Part shown: piece by piece, positions 47,067 to 57,979 of the stretch | Layout: every line of letters starts with the position of its first letter | Numbering within the stretch: position 1 is the stretch's first letter | From: Leucocoprinus leucothites | Lineage: Eukaryota > Basidiomycota > Agaricomycetes > Agaricales > Agaricaceae | NCBI GenBank assembly: GCA_013368445.1 | Contig: JAACJO010000040.1 | Location: 1-64,000 of the forward strand | Length of the DNA stretch: 64,000 nucleotides | Direction of reading: 5' to 3' | The notes under the pieces: model-generated | What the model saw: only the letters and a program-made list of their open reading frames with translations | The model's database searches: none | What the model was told of the DNA's origin: nothing | Made by a program: the position numbers and the translations under genes

Positions 47067-49398
47067 TTAAACTGCAACTCTGCCACTAGAGTGATTGGAA
47101 TTAGTGTGGACAGCACGTGCAGTGCGTGACTTAGCAGCTTTGTTAGAGTGCCAGGTCCGGTCAAACCTGTTTCTCCAGAAAGGACATTTATTGTCATTAG
47201 CATGATGATCACCTCTGCAATTGAGGCATTTGAAGTTTTTGAGATGAGGACATGGGATGCCATCAGGAGTGGCATTGCGAGGGGGGTTTGATTTAGGATT
47301 GGCCTTGCAGCACCAGGCCATGGATCGATGGTTCTCAACACAATGAGGGCCACCACAGATTTGACAACGTGTACCAAGGGTATGACATGCATGGGTGGGG
47401 TGACCCCAGTGCCAACAATTCCTACACTGTGCTACACCCAGGTGCATACTGGTTGCACAAATAGACAACCAAAGTTAATAGTTCAGTTGACCAACGCCTT
47501 GGCCTTGGTACTGTTTTGGGAGTCCCAAATGTCAAACCACACAACAGCCATATCTGACTTAGGGGAAGCTTTCATAATGCAAGGACGAGTAGCAAGGATA
47601 ACATTTTCAAAAAGCAGTGATTGGCTGAGGGCCTGCTCAATGAAAGCAGAGGAAAGGGGGTTTGAAGAATTGGCTACCTAATAAGGGATGCCAACAATTT
47701 TTAGGAAGGATTTTGATTGTGGGAGACAGGGCTCAATAGGGATGGCATCTCCTAATTGCTAGGCTTTTTTCAGCCAAGACTTAATGGTATCGAGGTCAGT
47801 GGGAGTGGCGACGCCCAAGGTGGCAATGGAAATGCCATTGTATGATTCACAGACCAATTCAATGCGAAGTTTGGATTGAGCAGCAGTAAGACTGCAGTTA
47901 CAGAATTCAGCTGCCTTATTGAAGTCTTTGATTCGGTCAGCGATGATGTTTCCCTCAAAAGGGATAAGAACTTGATGACAAGTGGGCCCATGTATTGTTA
48001 TTTTGGGTTTAGCATATTGAGCACCTGTGGTTGTTGGTTCAGGGGCCTGAGGTTGGGCGCTCCCAAAACCTGCCTTGTACATAGCAAGGACTTTGTCATA
48101 AGATAATTCAGGGAAGGTGAGTATCATTTCTCACATCTTAACCCCATCAATATTGGAGGAGTTAGAAGAGGAAGTCACTGGCTGGATACTCCATTAGGCA
48201 GCATCAGCAAATGACACATTCTTCTTGTTAAAATGTTCTGTAAGGGGTTTGGTGGATACCTTACAGTTAGGAGGGGGAATAGGGGGTGGCATATCAGAGG
48301 TGCCCTTGGGGTTAGGTTTTGATGGCTGAGCCTGGCCATCAGAAGAAGGACGCCCAACTGAATGCTCAAAGTTTCCATTCCTGTTCCTTGGAGTCACATG
48401 ATTGGAAGGTGGAGGAGGGGCCCAAGAGATGCGAATAGGGCCGGCTGGCTTAGAAGACTCAATGTCATTCCTTGCCTTCCAGGAGCCTGACATAGATGAA
48501 ACATCACGTGTCTTACCAGAAGACAAAATGTCATTCTGGGGAAGGGGGAGGGTGCCCTCAGTGGGAGGGGCTTAGTTGATGTTCATGTGGTCATCACCGA
48601 TACAAGCTGTAGGGTTAGTTTGCCCAACGATGATGCCAGGTGGAAATAGGGGGGTAGGGATGAGAGACAGAGAGGGTTTATGTGCCTTTTTCCCTTCCCT
48701 TTACCCTTAGGAGGGGGGGAAGAGTCCGTCATGGGAATATCAGAAGGAGGGCTGTAGTAATGCCTCAATGCTTCAGTGATCATGAGTCCACTTTCCCTAT
48801 TGATAGGTAAGCAGTCCCATCCTGACTCAAACATAGTGGTGAGCAAACAATAAATTGGTTCCCCCATTTGGGGAAGCCTCAGATCTTTCTCACTGGGCCA
48901 CAATCCAAGAGTGGCGCAATGTTTAAAAAAATTTGTAACATATTTAAGTGCCTCGAGTGCTTTGAAGGCAGCTTTACCAACAATAACAGTTTCTTTGGTG
49001 GCTGTATTTGATGGATCCTTTAGATCTGGAAGATATGGCTGTGCATGTCTGGATCCCTGTGGCTGTGCAGTAATGTCACCAGTGACATCATGTGTGATGT
49101 CAGATGTGACATCATTCATATCAGATGATCCAGCAAAGAAAGTAGCCGGAGTGCTGGATGGCACAGTATTTGCTGACTCAGTAGATCCATAGATCATATG
49201 AGGCAGCCTTGAGGCAGGTGGGGGTCCAAATTGTCTATTGACTGGCTCCCCATTTTCAAATACCCCATCCTCTTGATTGCCCCACGCATCCCTGCAATAG
49301 TTAAGATTCATAGGATCAGGAGGTTGAAGCTCACCTATAAACCCTTCTCCAAACGGGCAGAAAGGGATAGGTGATTTGAAGCCATCACATGGGCTCAT
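47067..49398 (-). pseudogene. LINE A copy 4 ORF1: gag-like (broken)
   Basis: ATG at 49398 (MSPCDGFKSPIPFCPFGEGF). The first 271 codons are open (49398-48583), then a frameshift in the KGKGKGK region. The middle part 48127-47759 (MILTFPELSYDKVLAMYKAG) and the C-terminal part 47468-47067 with CRNCWHWGHPTHAC, CQICGGPHCVENH and CLNCRGDHHANDNKC follow. A small gap near 47462 removes part of the WDSQNG-to-HPGV linker. The stop TAA at 47069-47067 is two bases before the ORF2 ATG. Confidence 0.85.
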
Positions 49399-49464
49399 AG
49401 ATACTGCTCTTGAGATAGCTTTGGGTATAGTGTCCAGATCTCGACAAACATCATGAGCACAGGC

Positions 49465-49848
49465 TCACTTAGTGCATGATGAGGGGGGAGGGGGAGTTCT
49501 AAGGGAAGAGTGTGATGCTATACATGAAAGCACAACAGGAGTGATAGTAGGGGAGGGTGGGATTGAGGCATTAGACAAATCAGAGTCACTCTCACTGCTC
49601 TCTTCTTCATCAGAGCCAGCTCTGGATGAGGTGGCGGACTTGGCATCATCATGGACAGAGTGTCTGGACGATTTGATAGAGAGCATGGGTGATGGAGAGC
49701 AGTCGCGCTTGCTGAATGAGACATATGTTTCAGTGTTGGTGATGTTCATAGGGTCTGAAGACGGCAGTGGGGTACCCTGAAGGTCTACTCAATGGGATGG
49801 TGCAGTCATATTGGTAGAATTCATAGTCAATGTAGTATAAAGCACCAT
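49465..49848 (-). pseudogene. LINE A copy 4 ORF0 (one stop)
   Basis: ATG at 49848 and TGA at 49465, the same 384-nt span as in copies 2 and 5. One internal TGA replaces the Trp of the SHWVDL motif (near 49788). The rest is open: NTETYVSFSKRDCSPSP, SDEEESSESDSDLS, TPPPPSSCTK. The 66 nt between its stop and the ORF1 ATG are open in the same frame (ACAHDVCRDLDTIPKAISRA). Confidence 0.6.
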
Positions 49849-49888
49849 CAAAGAAATCAATGATGGTGGTTAGAGGGAAAGGAGGATG

Positions 49889-51232
49889 GACTCAACAACA
49901 GTGATGTCAGAGTCTGAGGGTATAGTGGAGATGTACAGCGCAATAGTGTTGTATGCCTTGGTGATATTCTCGATGCACAAAGAAGATTTGGCATGCAAGA
50001 GGGCATCATTGAGAAGGCACATGGCCTTGTAGTGGAGATAGGTGCCTGGTGGGTGTGGGCTGGATAGGGGGGTTTGCCTTTGGCAACCCCTTACAGCAGG
50101 AGGAGGTGGTGTGGTGATTCTCAGACTGATGTGGTCCACTGTATTGTGAGTACCTGAGCACATGGTTGTGGCAGGTGGTGGTAGTATGGCCCCAATGCCA
50201 GCATTGTTGACATTGGGGGGTCCTGGGGTGAGCATGTGCAGCCTTGATCATGGACTGTACACCATCAAAGTTGAGGTATTTGCTGACCAGGTGCTTAGTG
50301 TTAGCGCCAGACTGAGAATCCCAAAGGTCAACCCAAATGGTGGTGGTGTCAGCTTTAGCAGAGTTGCACATGATGCGAGAGTAGTGCAGATGCCACTTGT
50401 GTAGTAAGGGACATCCAGGATCTTGAGGTAAGACCTGGACCTGGGGTGTTTGGTCTTCAGCTTGAACAGGGCAGTGAAGGCTGAAGAGAGGGAGGACTCA
50501 ATCACTAATACATCGGCATCAGTGGCAATGGAATTGGTGTACAATGAGATGGTGTCATATGCCCAGGTGATGTTCTTGATGCGGAGCGAACTCTTTGCAT
50601 GAGTGAGTGAATTATTGAGAAGGCACATGGCCTTGTAATGAAGATAAGTGATTTCACTAGAATTACCAGTGAAATCAAGGAAGAGTTGATGCCGGGTGGG
50701 GCCCGACATGGTCATGTGGGGCTTCTTTGCAGAAGGTGCATCAGCATGGGCAGCCTGATGCATTGCAGCAACATGGTCAGGCTTGAGGGTGGGGTGGGAC
50801 TGGGCAAGCTTGATAAGCACTGCTGCAGATGCTGGGGTACAGGTGACCTCAGCGAACAACTTCTTAGCCACTGAGGGTGGGATGGGCACTCACTGGGCTT
50901 GGCCATCAGACCTAACCTTAGGAGCAGGGGGCGCTTGAATGGGTGCTTTGCCACTAGCATGGGCCTTTGCAGGCACTGGCTTGGGTGGTAGGGAGGGATG
51001 GGCTGGGGAGGGCTGATGATCCGGGGGTGGTAAAGTGGGTGCCTTGGGGGAACCCATGTCAATGTCATGTGGACCTGCTGAGTCAGCGGATCCATGGGTC
51101 ACCTTATGGATGATGCATGTCACTTTAGGGGAGGCCTCAGTCGAGAATCTATGACTGAAGTCCCCCAGAAAATCTCCAAACATCTCCCAGCCCTTGGCAT
51201 TGAGAGAGTTAGAGGTAATCAGTGTGCTGCTG
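49889..51232 (-). mobile_element. LINE B4 gag fragment, part 3
   Basis: Minus-strand B gag from the ALYISTIPSDSDITVVES region back to the MFGDFLGDFSHRFSTEASPK region, partly duplicated: sequence near 49900-50060 overlaps in content with 50520-50640, so two B gag pieces are joined near 50040. It includes the single-TA empty site for the Tc1-type element at 50915-50916. It ends inside gag at 51232, next to an A 3' end. Confidence 0.75.
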
Positions 51233-51375
51233 TCTTAAGTGGTCTCTGACTGCTTCATGTACCCCAGCTCGCTGTAGTGTACCATCTGTTTGTACTATTT
51301 AGTTGAAAGCAGACTGCGATCAAGCACTGCTATATAAATTCATTGATTTTATAAATAAAAAATAAATAAAAAAGA
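51233..51375 (+). mobile_element. LINE A 3'-end fragment (143 bp)
   Basis: GTCTTAAGTGGTCTCTGACT ... the 3' core GACTGCGATCAAGCACTGC ... and an A-rich tail (AAATAAATAAAAAAG). A strongly 5'-truncated LINE end. No clear duplication flanks it. Confidence 0.75.
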
Positions 51376-52560
51376 AGGAAGAAGGTGGAGAAGGTGAGAT
51401 AAATCGTTTTTTGCAGAGTCAAATCGCGTCGGATTGGGACAAAACGCGACACGCGTGTACGGATACGTGGGACGTTGAGGTGTACAAAGTTTAGAGGCGA
51501 TAGCATGCAAAATGCGGGAGGAAAACATGTTTGAAGCTGCTAGAGCCCGGAGCCCATAACCTGTTAGAATCCAGGCAGTGGTTGACTGAATATCAGTCCT
51601 AGTGTAGAGATCGGATGTTGCGTGATGTCATATCACCGCCATCACACGTTGTCTCTCTACTACTGATTAAGTTTCCTCCTTCTTCAACAACTCTCTGTGT
51701 ACTAACCGATACCCTACTACTCTGGCAACGCACCAATCATCAATCATAGCCGACTACTGTATCAAGATGCCCCTGCACAGTCCTCGCCCAGTAGCCACCA
51801 CTTACCACCACTATCCCCCTCAGCTTTCCCCTTTCCTCTCTCAACTCCAGATCCCCCTTTCCTCTCTCCATTCTACACTTTCCTTTTATTACTTGCTATG
51901 CATATTTCGCATTCGGCATCTCCGCTTCAACACAACTGAGTTAGGATCTGTCATCCAACTGACAGAAGTCCGAATATTTAATGTTTGCTTTATATTCCCT
52001 TTTCCATTCCTCCTCTCTTTCTCCTTCTAAAAATCTAATAAAATCGTCACTCGTGCTCCGGCTCAACCGCTATCGTTTCGTCTCATCACCTAATGTAATA
52101 GTGTAGGTCTAAATGACCACATGGACCCTTCTCTCCACCTACTTCTCCACCACTAATATTCCTTAGAATTCGCTTTCCCTTACAAAATCTCGACAAATCG
52201 TCTCGTAAACTGCTCCTTCCTGCTCCCTATAGTCAGCTACAGCATTGTAGATACTCGTAGAACCGTAGCTTTAAATACTACGATGTATTTCCCTTTTCTT
52301 TAGGGAAATTGACCCCTATTTCTCTGATTCAGTTTAGCTCTAAAGCTTGAGCTTCTTAAATGTCGTTCTCACTCAAACTGGCCGCCCTCATCATTGTTTC
52401 ACTCCTCAGCAACATCTCATATCGTCGCACTAGCGCTGAGTTATCATTTCAATTAAAATCTCATTAGAAACAATCAATAATCAAACTATCTACTTGGGTC
52501 AGAACCAATGACAGACAGACACTGTCGTGCTCGCAAACACATCCGCACTCACCTATCACA
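51376..52560. other. CpG-rich unique sequence, possible surviving gene 5' region
   Basis: By eye this stretch carries dozens of CpG dinucleotides (for example AATCGCGTCGG, ACGCGACACGCG, ACCGCTATCGTTTCG), far more than the transposon copies on either side. Pyrimidine-rich tracts precede an ATG at 51767. No transposon homology was seen. It may be a remnant of the original locus, cut on both sides by LINE insertions. Confidence 0.5.
51767..52030 (+). CDS. Small hypothetical ORF (87 aa)
   Basis: MPLHSPRPVATTYHHYPPQL, then a hydrophobic/aromatic C-terminal half (YYLLCIF, VCFIFPFPFLLS). No family was recognised. Its only support is that it lies in the CpG-rich unique stretch, begins after pyrimidine-rich leader-like sequence, and has no transposon homology. 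It could be a first exon whose later exons were lost, or chance. Confidence 0.25.
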   Translation: MPLHSPRPVATTYHHYPPQLSPFLSQLQIPLSSLHSTLSFYYLLCIFRIRHLRFNTTELGSVIQLTEVRIFNVCFIFPFPFLLSFSF

Positions 52561-52600
52561 CCTTCCCTTCACTATCAGTTCAGGAATGGGACCAGAGTGT

Positions 52601-52695
52601 CTGTAGACACTGGTAAATGACTGAGTTTACAATAGAAACTAGATACTCACCTGTGGACACTGGTAAATGACTGAGAGTCAACACTGTGTCCACAG
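52601..52695. repeat. Direct and inverted short repeats
   Basis: A 25-bp repeat, CTGTAGACACTGGTAAATGA plus CTGAG, at 52601-52625 recurs with one change at 52651-52675 (50-bp period). CTGTGGACAC (52651-52660) is inverted at 52686-52695 (GTGTCCACAG). Confidence 0.7.
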
Positions 52696-52905
52696 GCAAG
52701 ATCAATATACATCACATGACCACTAACTAATCAAGTCTGTCTACATCATCAACTCTATATCTAATCACATCATCTAAGAACTGTCTGGAGCATCTCTAAC
52801 AGATTTCTCTCATATTTGCTATTTAGAGTACTTGTTTGTATTTGACTGGACTGCTATCATGCACCAGTATATAAATTTATGATTTTTCTTTTTTTTAAAA
52901 AAAAA
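52696..52905 (+). mobile_element. 3' end of a third LINE-like family (C)
   Basis: Ends with GGACTGCTATCATGCACCAG, then TATATAAATTTATGATTTTT and an A-rich tail at 52905. The core matches the 3' ends of A and B but without B's hairpin. The left limit is uncertain and no coding part was found, so it may be a short non-autonomous or truncated copy. Confidence 0.5.
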
Positions 52906-53640
52906 CCATTGTGCTGTATACCTTTGCTGTCCTCTCAGACTCTGACATCACCATTGTTGAGTCTGCCATCCCCTCCCTCTTCACTGCCCCATTTGAGCTG
53001 AAGACACACCACTGCAGGTCAAGGTCTTATCTCAAGATCCTTGACATCCCCTTCCACATGAACAGCATCCACATCACACCAATCCACATCACTGATCACA
53101 TGCAATTGTCTCCATTCAAGGACACTTTTGCTGATGTTTCATCTGTGCACATTATGTGCAACTCCCCCAAGGCTGATACTACTACTATTTGGTTTGACCT
53201 ATAGGACTCTCAGTCAGGAGCCAACACCAAGAAGGTCCTCAACAGGTACCTCAACTTCAACAGTATGCAGGCCATCATCAAGCCCACCCATGCCCACCCC
53301 AGTGTTTCCCAGTGCCAGCACTGCTGGTGCTTTGGTCACTCTACTTCCACCTGCCACACCATGTGCTCAGGTGTTCCCAGTGTGGTGGTCCTCACTATAG
53401 TGAGAACCATCACTCTACATTGTCATGCTGTAAGGAGAGTCTGAAGGCAAACCCCCCCACCTGCCCACACCTGCTGGGGAGTCCTGTTCCTACATCTCAT
53501 GTATCAACTGCAAGGGCAACTATGCAGCTGATGACTAAAAGTGCCTATTCTAGTGCCACTGGTTCGACTGTGATTGGCTTAGCTGTTATAAGGAGGACAA
53601 TAGGAGGCCCCAGGAGTAGGTCACATTGTACCTGCTTTAA
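52906..53640 (+). pseudogene. LINE B2 gag fragment
   Basis: B gag from SDSDITIVESAIPSLFTAPF through the WDSQSGA region (TAG for Trp near 53203) and the knuckles (CWCFGHSTSTC, CSQCGGPHYSENHH, CINCKGNYAAD) to about 53600. The 3' part is diverged. It starts directly after the tail of C with no 5' end, as a truncated LINE would, and its own 3' tail is not recognised. Confidence 0.7.
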
Positions 53641-53764
53641 TGTATTCCCCAACCCTGTTGTCTTGTTGCTAGGGCCACATGCACATGTAAGCTTACTGTT
53701 AGAGGTCTGTGAGTTGGACTTTAGTTTCATTTTGTTACTATGCCACATCTCTTTGCCATCAAGT
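53641..53764. other. Unassigned flank of LINE A copy 5
   Basis: Short sequence between the B2 fragment and the left target duplication of copy 5. Nothing recognised. Confidence 0.4.
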
Positions 53765-53778
53765 AGTGTACTATATTC
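53765..53778. repeat. Left target-site duplication of LINE A copy 5
   Basis: AGTGTACTATATTC recurs exactly at 63967-63980. It fixes both ends of copy 5 despite three later insertions inside it. Confidence 0.9.
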
Positions 53779-53818
53779 CATCCTCCTTTCCCTATAACCA
53801 CCATCATCGAATTCTTTG

Positions 53819-54753
53819 ATGGTGTCTACTACTACATTAACTATGAATACTATTGATATGACTGCACCATTGCATTGGGTGGACCTTAAGGGTACCCCTG
53901 TTAGAATAAACATGGACTATGGTGTTGTTCTATTGGTGCTAGTGGTTTAGACTGGGGGCCAAAGGAACCTGGGTAAGGGACAATGTATTCAAGGTGGAAT
54001 ACAACAAGGTGATAACCTTGCCATGTCCATAACTAAATACAACTGCACATGGACCAACTATACAGTATATAACAAAGATATACAAATATGCAGTACTGCA
54101 TACAAACAAGAGCAAATATAAAAGTATTATGAAATAATAGTCAATAGCTGAGGAGGCTGAGATTGCCAAGACTCTGAGACCCCTGAGAAGACCAAACGTG
54201 GCCAAGATGGCCAACTTACCTGAGATCACCAAGTCCAGTTGGATTACTCTCCTCTAACAATACAAACACATGTAGTACTATACAAACAAACAAACAGATA
54301 TATATAGATGATAACTGAAAATAGTCAATGGCCAAGGAGGCCAAGATTGCCAAGGACCCTGAGACCCCCAAGAAAACTGAACATGGCCAAGATGGCTGAC
54401 TTACCTGAGATGACTGAGTCTGGTTGGATTACCCTCCTCTAACAACCCCTCCACTGTCTTTGGACCCCATAAATATTGCCAACACTGAAACACATGTCTC
54501 AACCAGCAAGTGCAATTGCTCAATTTCACCTGCTCTTTCCATCAAATCAACCAGGCATTCTGTACATGACAATGCCAAGTCAGCAGCCTCTTCCAGAGCT
54601 GGCTCAGATCAATCAGAGAGTGGTAAGAGTGATTTGGATTCATCTGAAAATTCAACCCCCTCTTCCCCCATAATTGTACCTGTTGCACTATTGTATGCAG
54701 CTTCACACTCATCCCTTAGAACTCCTCCTCCCCCTTTGTCATGTACCAAGTGA
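53819..54753 (+). pseudogene. LINE A copy 5 ORF0, split by solo LTR 1
   Basis: Coding parts 53819-53898 and 54450-54753. Leaving out the LTR and one ACCCC duplication, the frame is open for 127 codons, the same 384 nt as in copies 2 and 4. It begins MVSTTTLTMNTIDMTAPLHW and has SDQSESGKSDLDSSENS, TPSSP and RTPPPPLSCTK, then TGA. Divergence from copies 2 and 4 is clear, yet length and the acidic serine cluster are kept, which supports a real coding role. Confidence 0.6.
53899..54444 (+). mobile_element. Solo LTR 1 (546 bp) with an internal 184-bp duplication
   Basis: TGTTAGAATAAACATGGACT ... CCTCTAACA, flanked by ACCCC (53894-53898 and 54445-54449). The last about 184 bp (GTCAATAGCTGAGGAGGC-type to CTCCTCTAAC) are present twice in tandem, with several differences between the units. 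It is the same family as solo LTR 2, in opposite orientation. Confidence 0.88.
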
Positions 54754-54819
54754 GCTCATGCTTGTGAAGTCTATTGAGGCCTGGACATTACCCCCAAAGC
54801 CATCTCAAGAACAGCCTCT

Positions 54820-57507
54820 ATGAGTGTATATGATGGCTTCAAATCACCTATTTCCTTCTATCCTTATAGTGAGGGATTCCTAGGTGAGCTTAAATGATCC
54901 AATCCTTTGAATCTGAACTCATGCAGAGATATGTGGGATAACCAGGAGGAGGGGATCTTTAGCAATGGAGAGCCAGACAATCATCTATTTGGACCCCCAC
55001 CTACCTCAAGGCTGCCTCATATGATCTATGGATCTGCTGAGCCAGCAAATGCTGTGCCAACCAGCACTCTGGCTACTTTCTTTGCTGGATCATCTGATAC
55101 CAATGATGTCACTGGTAATGTCACAGCACAGCCACAGGGGCCAAGACCTGCACAGCCACAACTTCTGGATCTCAAGGATCCATCCAACACAGCCACCAAA
55201 GAGACTTTGGTTGTCAGTGAAGCTGCATTCAAAGCGCTCAAGGTACTTAAGTATATTACTAATTTCTTCAAACATTGAGTTGGTCTGGACCTTAAACCTG
55301 GACAGAAGAACCTGAGGTTTCCCCAAATGGGGGAACTAATTTATTGTTTACTCACTTCTATGTTTGAGTCAGGATGGTGTTAGAGGAGAGTAATCTGACT
55401 GGACTTAGTCATCTTAGGCAAGTCGGCTATCTCAGCCACATTCAGTCTTCTCAGGAGTCTCAGGGTCCTTGGCAATCTCAGCCTCCTTAGCTATTGACTA
55501 TTTTCAGTTATCATCTATGTATATCTGTTTGTTTGTTTGTATAGTACTATGTATATTTGTATATCTTTAGGTACTGTACAGTTGGTCCATGCTCATTGTA
55601 TATAGTAATGGACACAGCAAGGTTATTACCTTGTCATATTCCACCTCGAATACATTGTCCCTTACCCAGGTTCCTTTGGCCCCCAGTCTAAACCACTAGC
55701 ACCAATGGAATGACACCATAGTCCATGTTTATTCTAACAGATGGGACTGCTTACCTATCAATGGTGAGAGCAGTCTCATGATTGTTGAAGCACTGAGGGA
55801 ATACTTTAATCCCCCAGCTGACATCCCCATGACAGACTCTTCCCCCCTCCAAAAGGTAAGGTTAAGGGGAAAAAGGCATGTAAGTCTACTCCCTCAAACA
55901 TCCCCACCCCCTTCTTCCTGCCTGGCATTGTTGTTGGGCAAACTAACCCAACAGCACATATCAATGACAACAACATGAACATCGATCAAGCTCCTCCTGA
56001 TGAGGGCACCCTCCCTCCTCCCCAGAATGACATCTTGTCTTCTGGTAAGGCACATGACATCTCATCTGTGTTAGGTAACCAAAAGGCTAAGAATGATGTC
56101 TTGTCTTCTAAGCCTGCTGGCCCCATCCACATCTCTAGGGTGCCCCCTCCTCCTTCCAATCATGTGACTCCAAGGAATGGGAATGGAAATTTTGAGTACT
56201 CAGTTGGGCACCCTTCCTCTAATGGCCAGGCTCAGTTATCAAAACCTAACCCCAAGAGTGCCTCTGATTTACCACCCCCTATTCCCCCTCCTGACCATAG
56301 GACATCCACCAAATCTCTTACAGAACATTTTAACAAGAAGAATGTGTCATTTGCTGATGCCACCTGACAGGATGTCCAGCCAGCAACTTCCTCTTCCTCC
56401 TCCTCTTCCCCCATTGATGGGGTTAAGATGTGAGAAATGATACTTGCCTTCCCTGAACTCTCATATGACAAAGTCCTTGCCATGTACAAGGCAGGTTTTG
56501 GTGGTGCTCAACCTCAAGCACCCAAACCTTTAACTTCAAGTGCTCAGCATGCTAAACCTAAAATGACCACTCATGGCCCTACACACTGACAAGTTCTTAT
56601 TCCTTTTGAGGGCAACATTCTCACTGATCGAATCAAAGGCTTAAACAAGGCAGCTGAGTTCTGTAATTGTGGCCTCACTGCTGCACAATCTAAACTTTGT
56701 GTTGAGTCTGTCTGTGAATCATATAATGGAATCTCTATCACCACATCTGGAGTCATTAGTCTAAGTGACCTAGAAACCATTAAGTCCTGGCTGAAAAAAG
56801 CTTGGCAACTTGGAGACGCTATTCCTATTGAGCCTCATCTCCCCTAATCTAAATCCTTCTTCAAAATTGTTGGTGTCCCATACTGGGTAGCCAATTCATC
56901 CAACCCCCTTTCTCCTGTATTCATTGAGCAAGCCCTTGGGCAATCTCCCCTTTTCAAAAATGTTATACTTGCCACCCATCCCCAGGTTATGAAGGCTTCC
57001 CCCAAGTCTAACACTGCTGTTGTGTGGTTTGACATTTGGGACTCACAAAATGGCACTAAGGCCAAGATGTTGGTCAATGGTACAATCAACTTCAGCTGGC
57101 ATGTCAGCACTATCCATGCCATCAGTATGCACCCTGGTGTGGTGCAATGCAGAAATTGTTGGTGGTGGGGCCACCCCACTCATGTGTGTCATGCTCTCAG
57201 CACTCACTGTCAAATATGTGGTGGCCCTCATCATGTTGAGAACCATTATACCATAGCCTGGTGTTGCAAGGCTAACCCCAAATCCAACCCTCCTTGTGAT
57301 GTCACTCCTGATGGCATCCCTTGCCCTCAACTCAAGAATTTCAAATGTCTCAATTGTAAAGGTGATCACCATTCTAACAACACCAAATGTTCCTTTTGGA
57401 AAAACAAGTTCAACCACACCTGGCATTCTAACAAAGCCACTGAGTCATGCACTGCATGTGCTGTCTGTGCTAACACCAATCACTCCAGTAGTGGAGTTGC
57501 TGTTTAA
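54820..57507 (+). pseudogene. LINE A copy 5 ORF1: gag-like, split by solo LTR 2
   Basis: ATG at 54820 (MSVYDGFKSPISFYPYSEGF). The N-terminal part runs to about 55278, then TGA. The solo LTR at 55378-55739 splits the GWD region. It resumes with the Lys-rich linker (a frameshift near 55855), NIDQAPPDEGTLPPPQND, and the central domain (VVWFDIWDSQNGTKAKMLVN). Knuckles are CRNCWWWGHPTHVC, CQICGGPHHVENH and CLNCKGDHHSNNTKC. TAA at 57505-57507 is two bases before the ORF2 ATG. Confidence 0.82.
55378..55739 (-). mobile_element. Solo LTR 2 (362 bp), minus orientation
   Basis: TGTTAGAGGAGAGTAATCTG ... ATGTTTATTCTAACA, flanked by GATGG (55373-55377 and 55740-55744). It is the reverse complement of the solo LTR 1 family and lacks the 184-bp duplication, so 362 bp is probably the basic LTR length. 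The LINE frame reads through once the LTR and one GATGG are ignored. Confidence 0.9.
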
Positions 57508-57979
57508 ATATGTCTGGTAAGAACAATATTATTTTGTCTGTTTGTATCTATTCACAAAACATTGGGTGTTCCTATCCCCTTGTTGACACCATCCTTGAGT
57601 CCAAGAAGCTGGACTTCAACATTATTTTTCTACAGGAATGTCCATGGAATCACATCTGCAAAGCACCCTCAATGACTAACCCTGAAGGGGATGATGTCAT
57701 AGATGCCCCTATTCATCCAGAATGGCTTTGTATGGTTTGCCCTACTAAGTCTAACAACCCCCACCCTGTACTTTGACTTATGTTCACAGGCAGCTCCTTT
57801 GTATGAGACCCATCCTTCAACAGGATTGGGTTAATCACTGTGATATTCAAATCCTTGGACTCTTCAATCAGGGTAATTACATTTATTTCCTTAACATATA
57901 TTCCAACAATCCCTTCTTGCCCTCTTACCACCACCATCTATTCATTGGTGTGTTGCATTTAGAGTACATTACTACTACA

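Larger units (their letters stand above)
42908..49888 (-). mobile_element. LINE family A, copy 4, full length (6,981 bp)
   Basis: Poly-T/A-rich tail at 42908, 5' end (ATCCTCCTTTCCCTCTAACC on the minus strand) at 49888. An identical 13-bp duplication GACTCAACAACAG (42895-42907 and 49889-49901) flanks it. It is inserted in B4 gag in the same orientation. Internal order is as in copy 1, and all ORFs carry stops. Confidence 0.92.

Noticed and set aside
52601..52675. CRISPR-like or satellite array
   Set aside because: Only two units of a 25-bp repeat; eukaryotic context.
53899..54444. MITE or intron in LINE ORF0
   Set aside because: TG...CA ends with 5-bp duplication and a second reverse copy at 55378-55739 identify it as a solo LTR.
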